Origin: Tautonia sociabilis
Lineage (GTDB): Bacteria; Planctomycetota; Planctomycetia; Isosphaerales; Isosphaeraceae
NCBI RefSeq assembly: GCF_003977685.1
Contig: NZ_RYZH01000051.1
Span: 1-45,671, forward strand
Length of the DNA stretch: 45,671 nt
Direction: 5' to 3'
Position numbers and translations under genes: made by a program. The notes beneath the pieces are model-generated. The model ran no database searches and was not told the origin of the DNA. It saw nothing but the letters and a program-made list of their open reading frames with translations. Below are positions 45,575 through 45,671 of this stretch, in pieces. The first letter of the stretch is position 1; each line of letters starts with the position of its first letter.

Positions 45575-45575
45575 C

Positions 45576-45671
45576 TCAGGTCGCGGCCAGGCGGTACGGC
45601 GTCATCGTCCGCAGCAGGGCGACCATCACCCCCAGCAGCCGACGCGCCACCGCCACGATCGCCTTCTTGCC
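45576..45671 (-). mobile_element. IS110-family transposase, C-terminal end (partial)
   Basis: The last 31 codons on the minus strand, ending in TGA at 45578-45576, read GKKAIVAVARRLLGVMVALL and then RTMTPYRLAAT. This matches the C-terminus of IS110/IS1111 transposases, where a basic helix of the type KKAIVAVARKLL is conserved near the end. The rest of the protein, including its RuvC-like DEDD domain and the transposase_20 domain, lies outside the window. Confidence 0.75.

Overview
The window looks like chromosomal DNA of a planctomycete, most likely of the Isosphaeraceae (Tautonia/Isosphaera-like). The evidence is the very high GC content, strong G/C preference at third codon positions, a PSCyt1-DUF1549-DUF1553 protein paired with a Tat-exported DUF1501 protein, a PVC-type haem-binding dehydrogenase, a DUF1080 protein, SUMF1-fold proteins and a LEPR-XLL exoprotein. 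This assignment is an inference from gene content. I found no rRNA, tRNA, CRISPR array or prophage. About 30 genes are supported, most encoding exported or envelope proteins.

Layout. 1-4.9 kb: an edge-truncated SUMF1-domain gene whose reading frame appears to break near base 118, then apbE, a trypsin-like protease and a secreted DUF3352-like protein. 5.3-9.2 kb: a large LEPR-XLL cyclophilin exoprotein followed by a sigma-70-like factor that carries a related motif at its own N-terminus. 10-15.2 kb: a secreted S41 peptidase, then on the minus strand lnt and an NtrC-type sigma-54 response regulator. 15.4-20 kb: a minus-strand operon ggt > N-acyl-D-amino-acid deacylase-like > sialidase-like, all exported. 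20.4-24.7 kb: the PSCyt1/DUF1553 and DUF1501 pair. 25-30.8 kb: an OsmC protein on the plus strand, convergent with the operon SMP-30 lactonase > amidase > haem dehydrogenase. 31-36.5 kb: a LOG protein, a secreted unknown, hemL, a small coiled-coil membrane protein and a CBM9-like protein. 37-40.3 kb: a MarR > YceI operon with an ATGA overlap and a clear promoter/operator, divergent from nhaA, which has a long and possibly structured leader. 40.5-43.8 kb: a membrane-anchored SUMF1-like protein and a DUF1080 protein transcribed divergently around a 40-bp tandem repeat array rich in GATC. 43.8-45.7 kb: mostly non-coding DNA with a 19-bp perfect hairpin, two 115-bp direct repeats and the C-terminal end of an IS110-family transposase.

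How it fits together. Most genes serve the cell surface: lipoprotein maturation (lnt), flavinylation (apbE), periplasmic proteolysis (trypsin-like, S41), extracellular breakdown of glycans and amide-linked compounds (sialidase-like, GGT, deacylase-like, amidase, lactonase, DUF1080, CBM9) and c-type cytochrome redox modules. The most distinctive items are the GATC-rich array, the LEPR-XLL-like motif on a sigma factor, the nhaA leader, the two exported catabolic operons, and the repeats beside the IS110 end.
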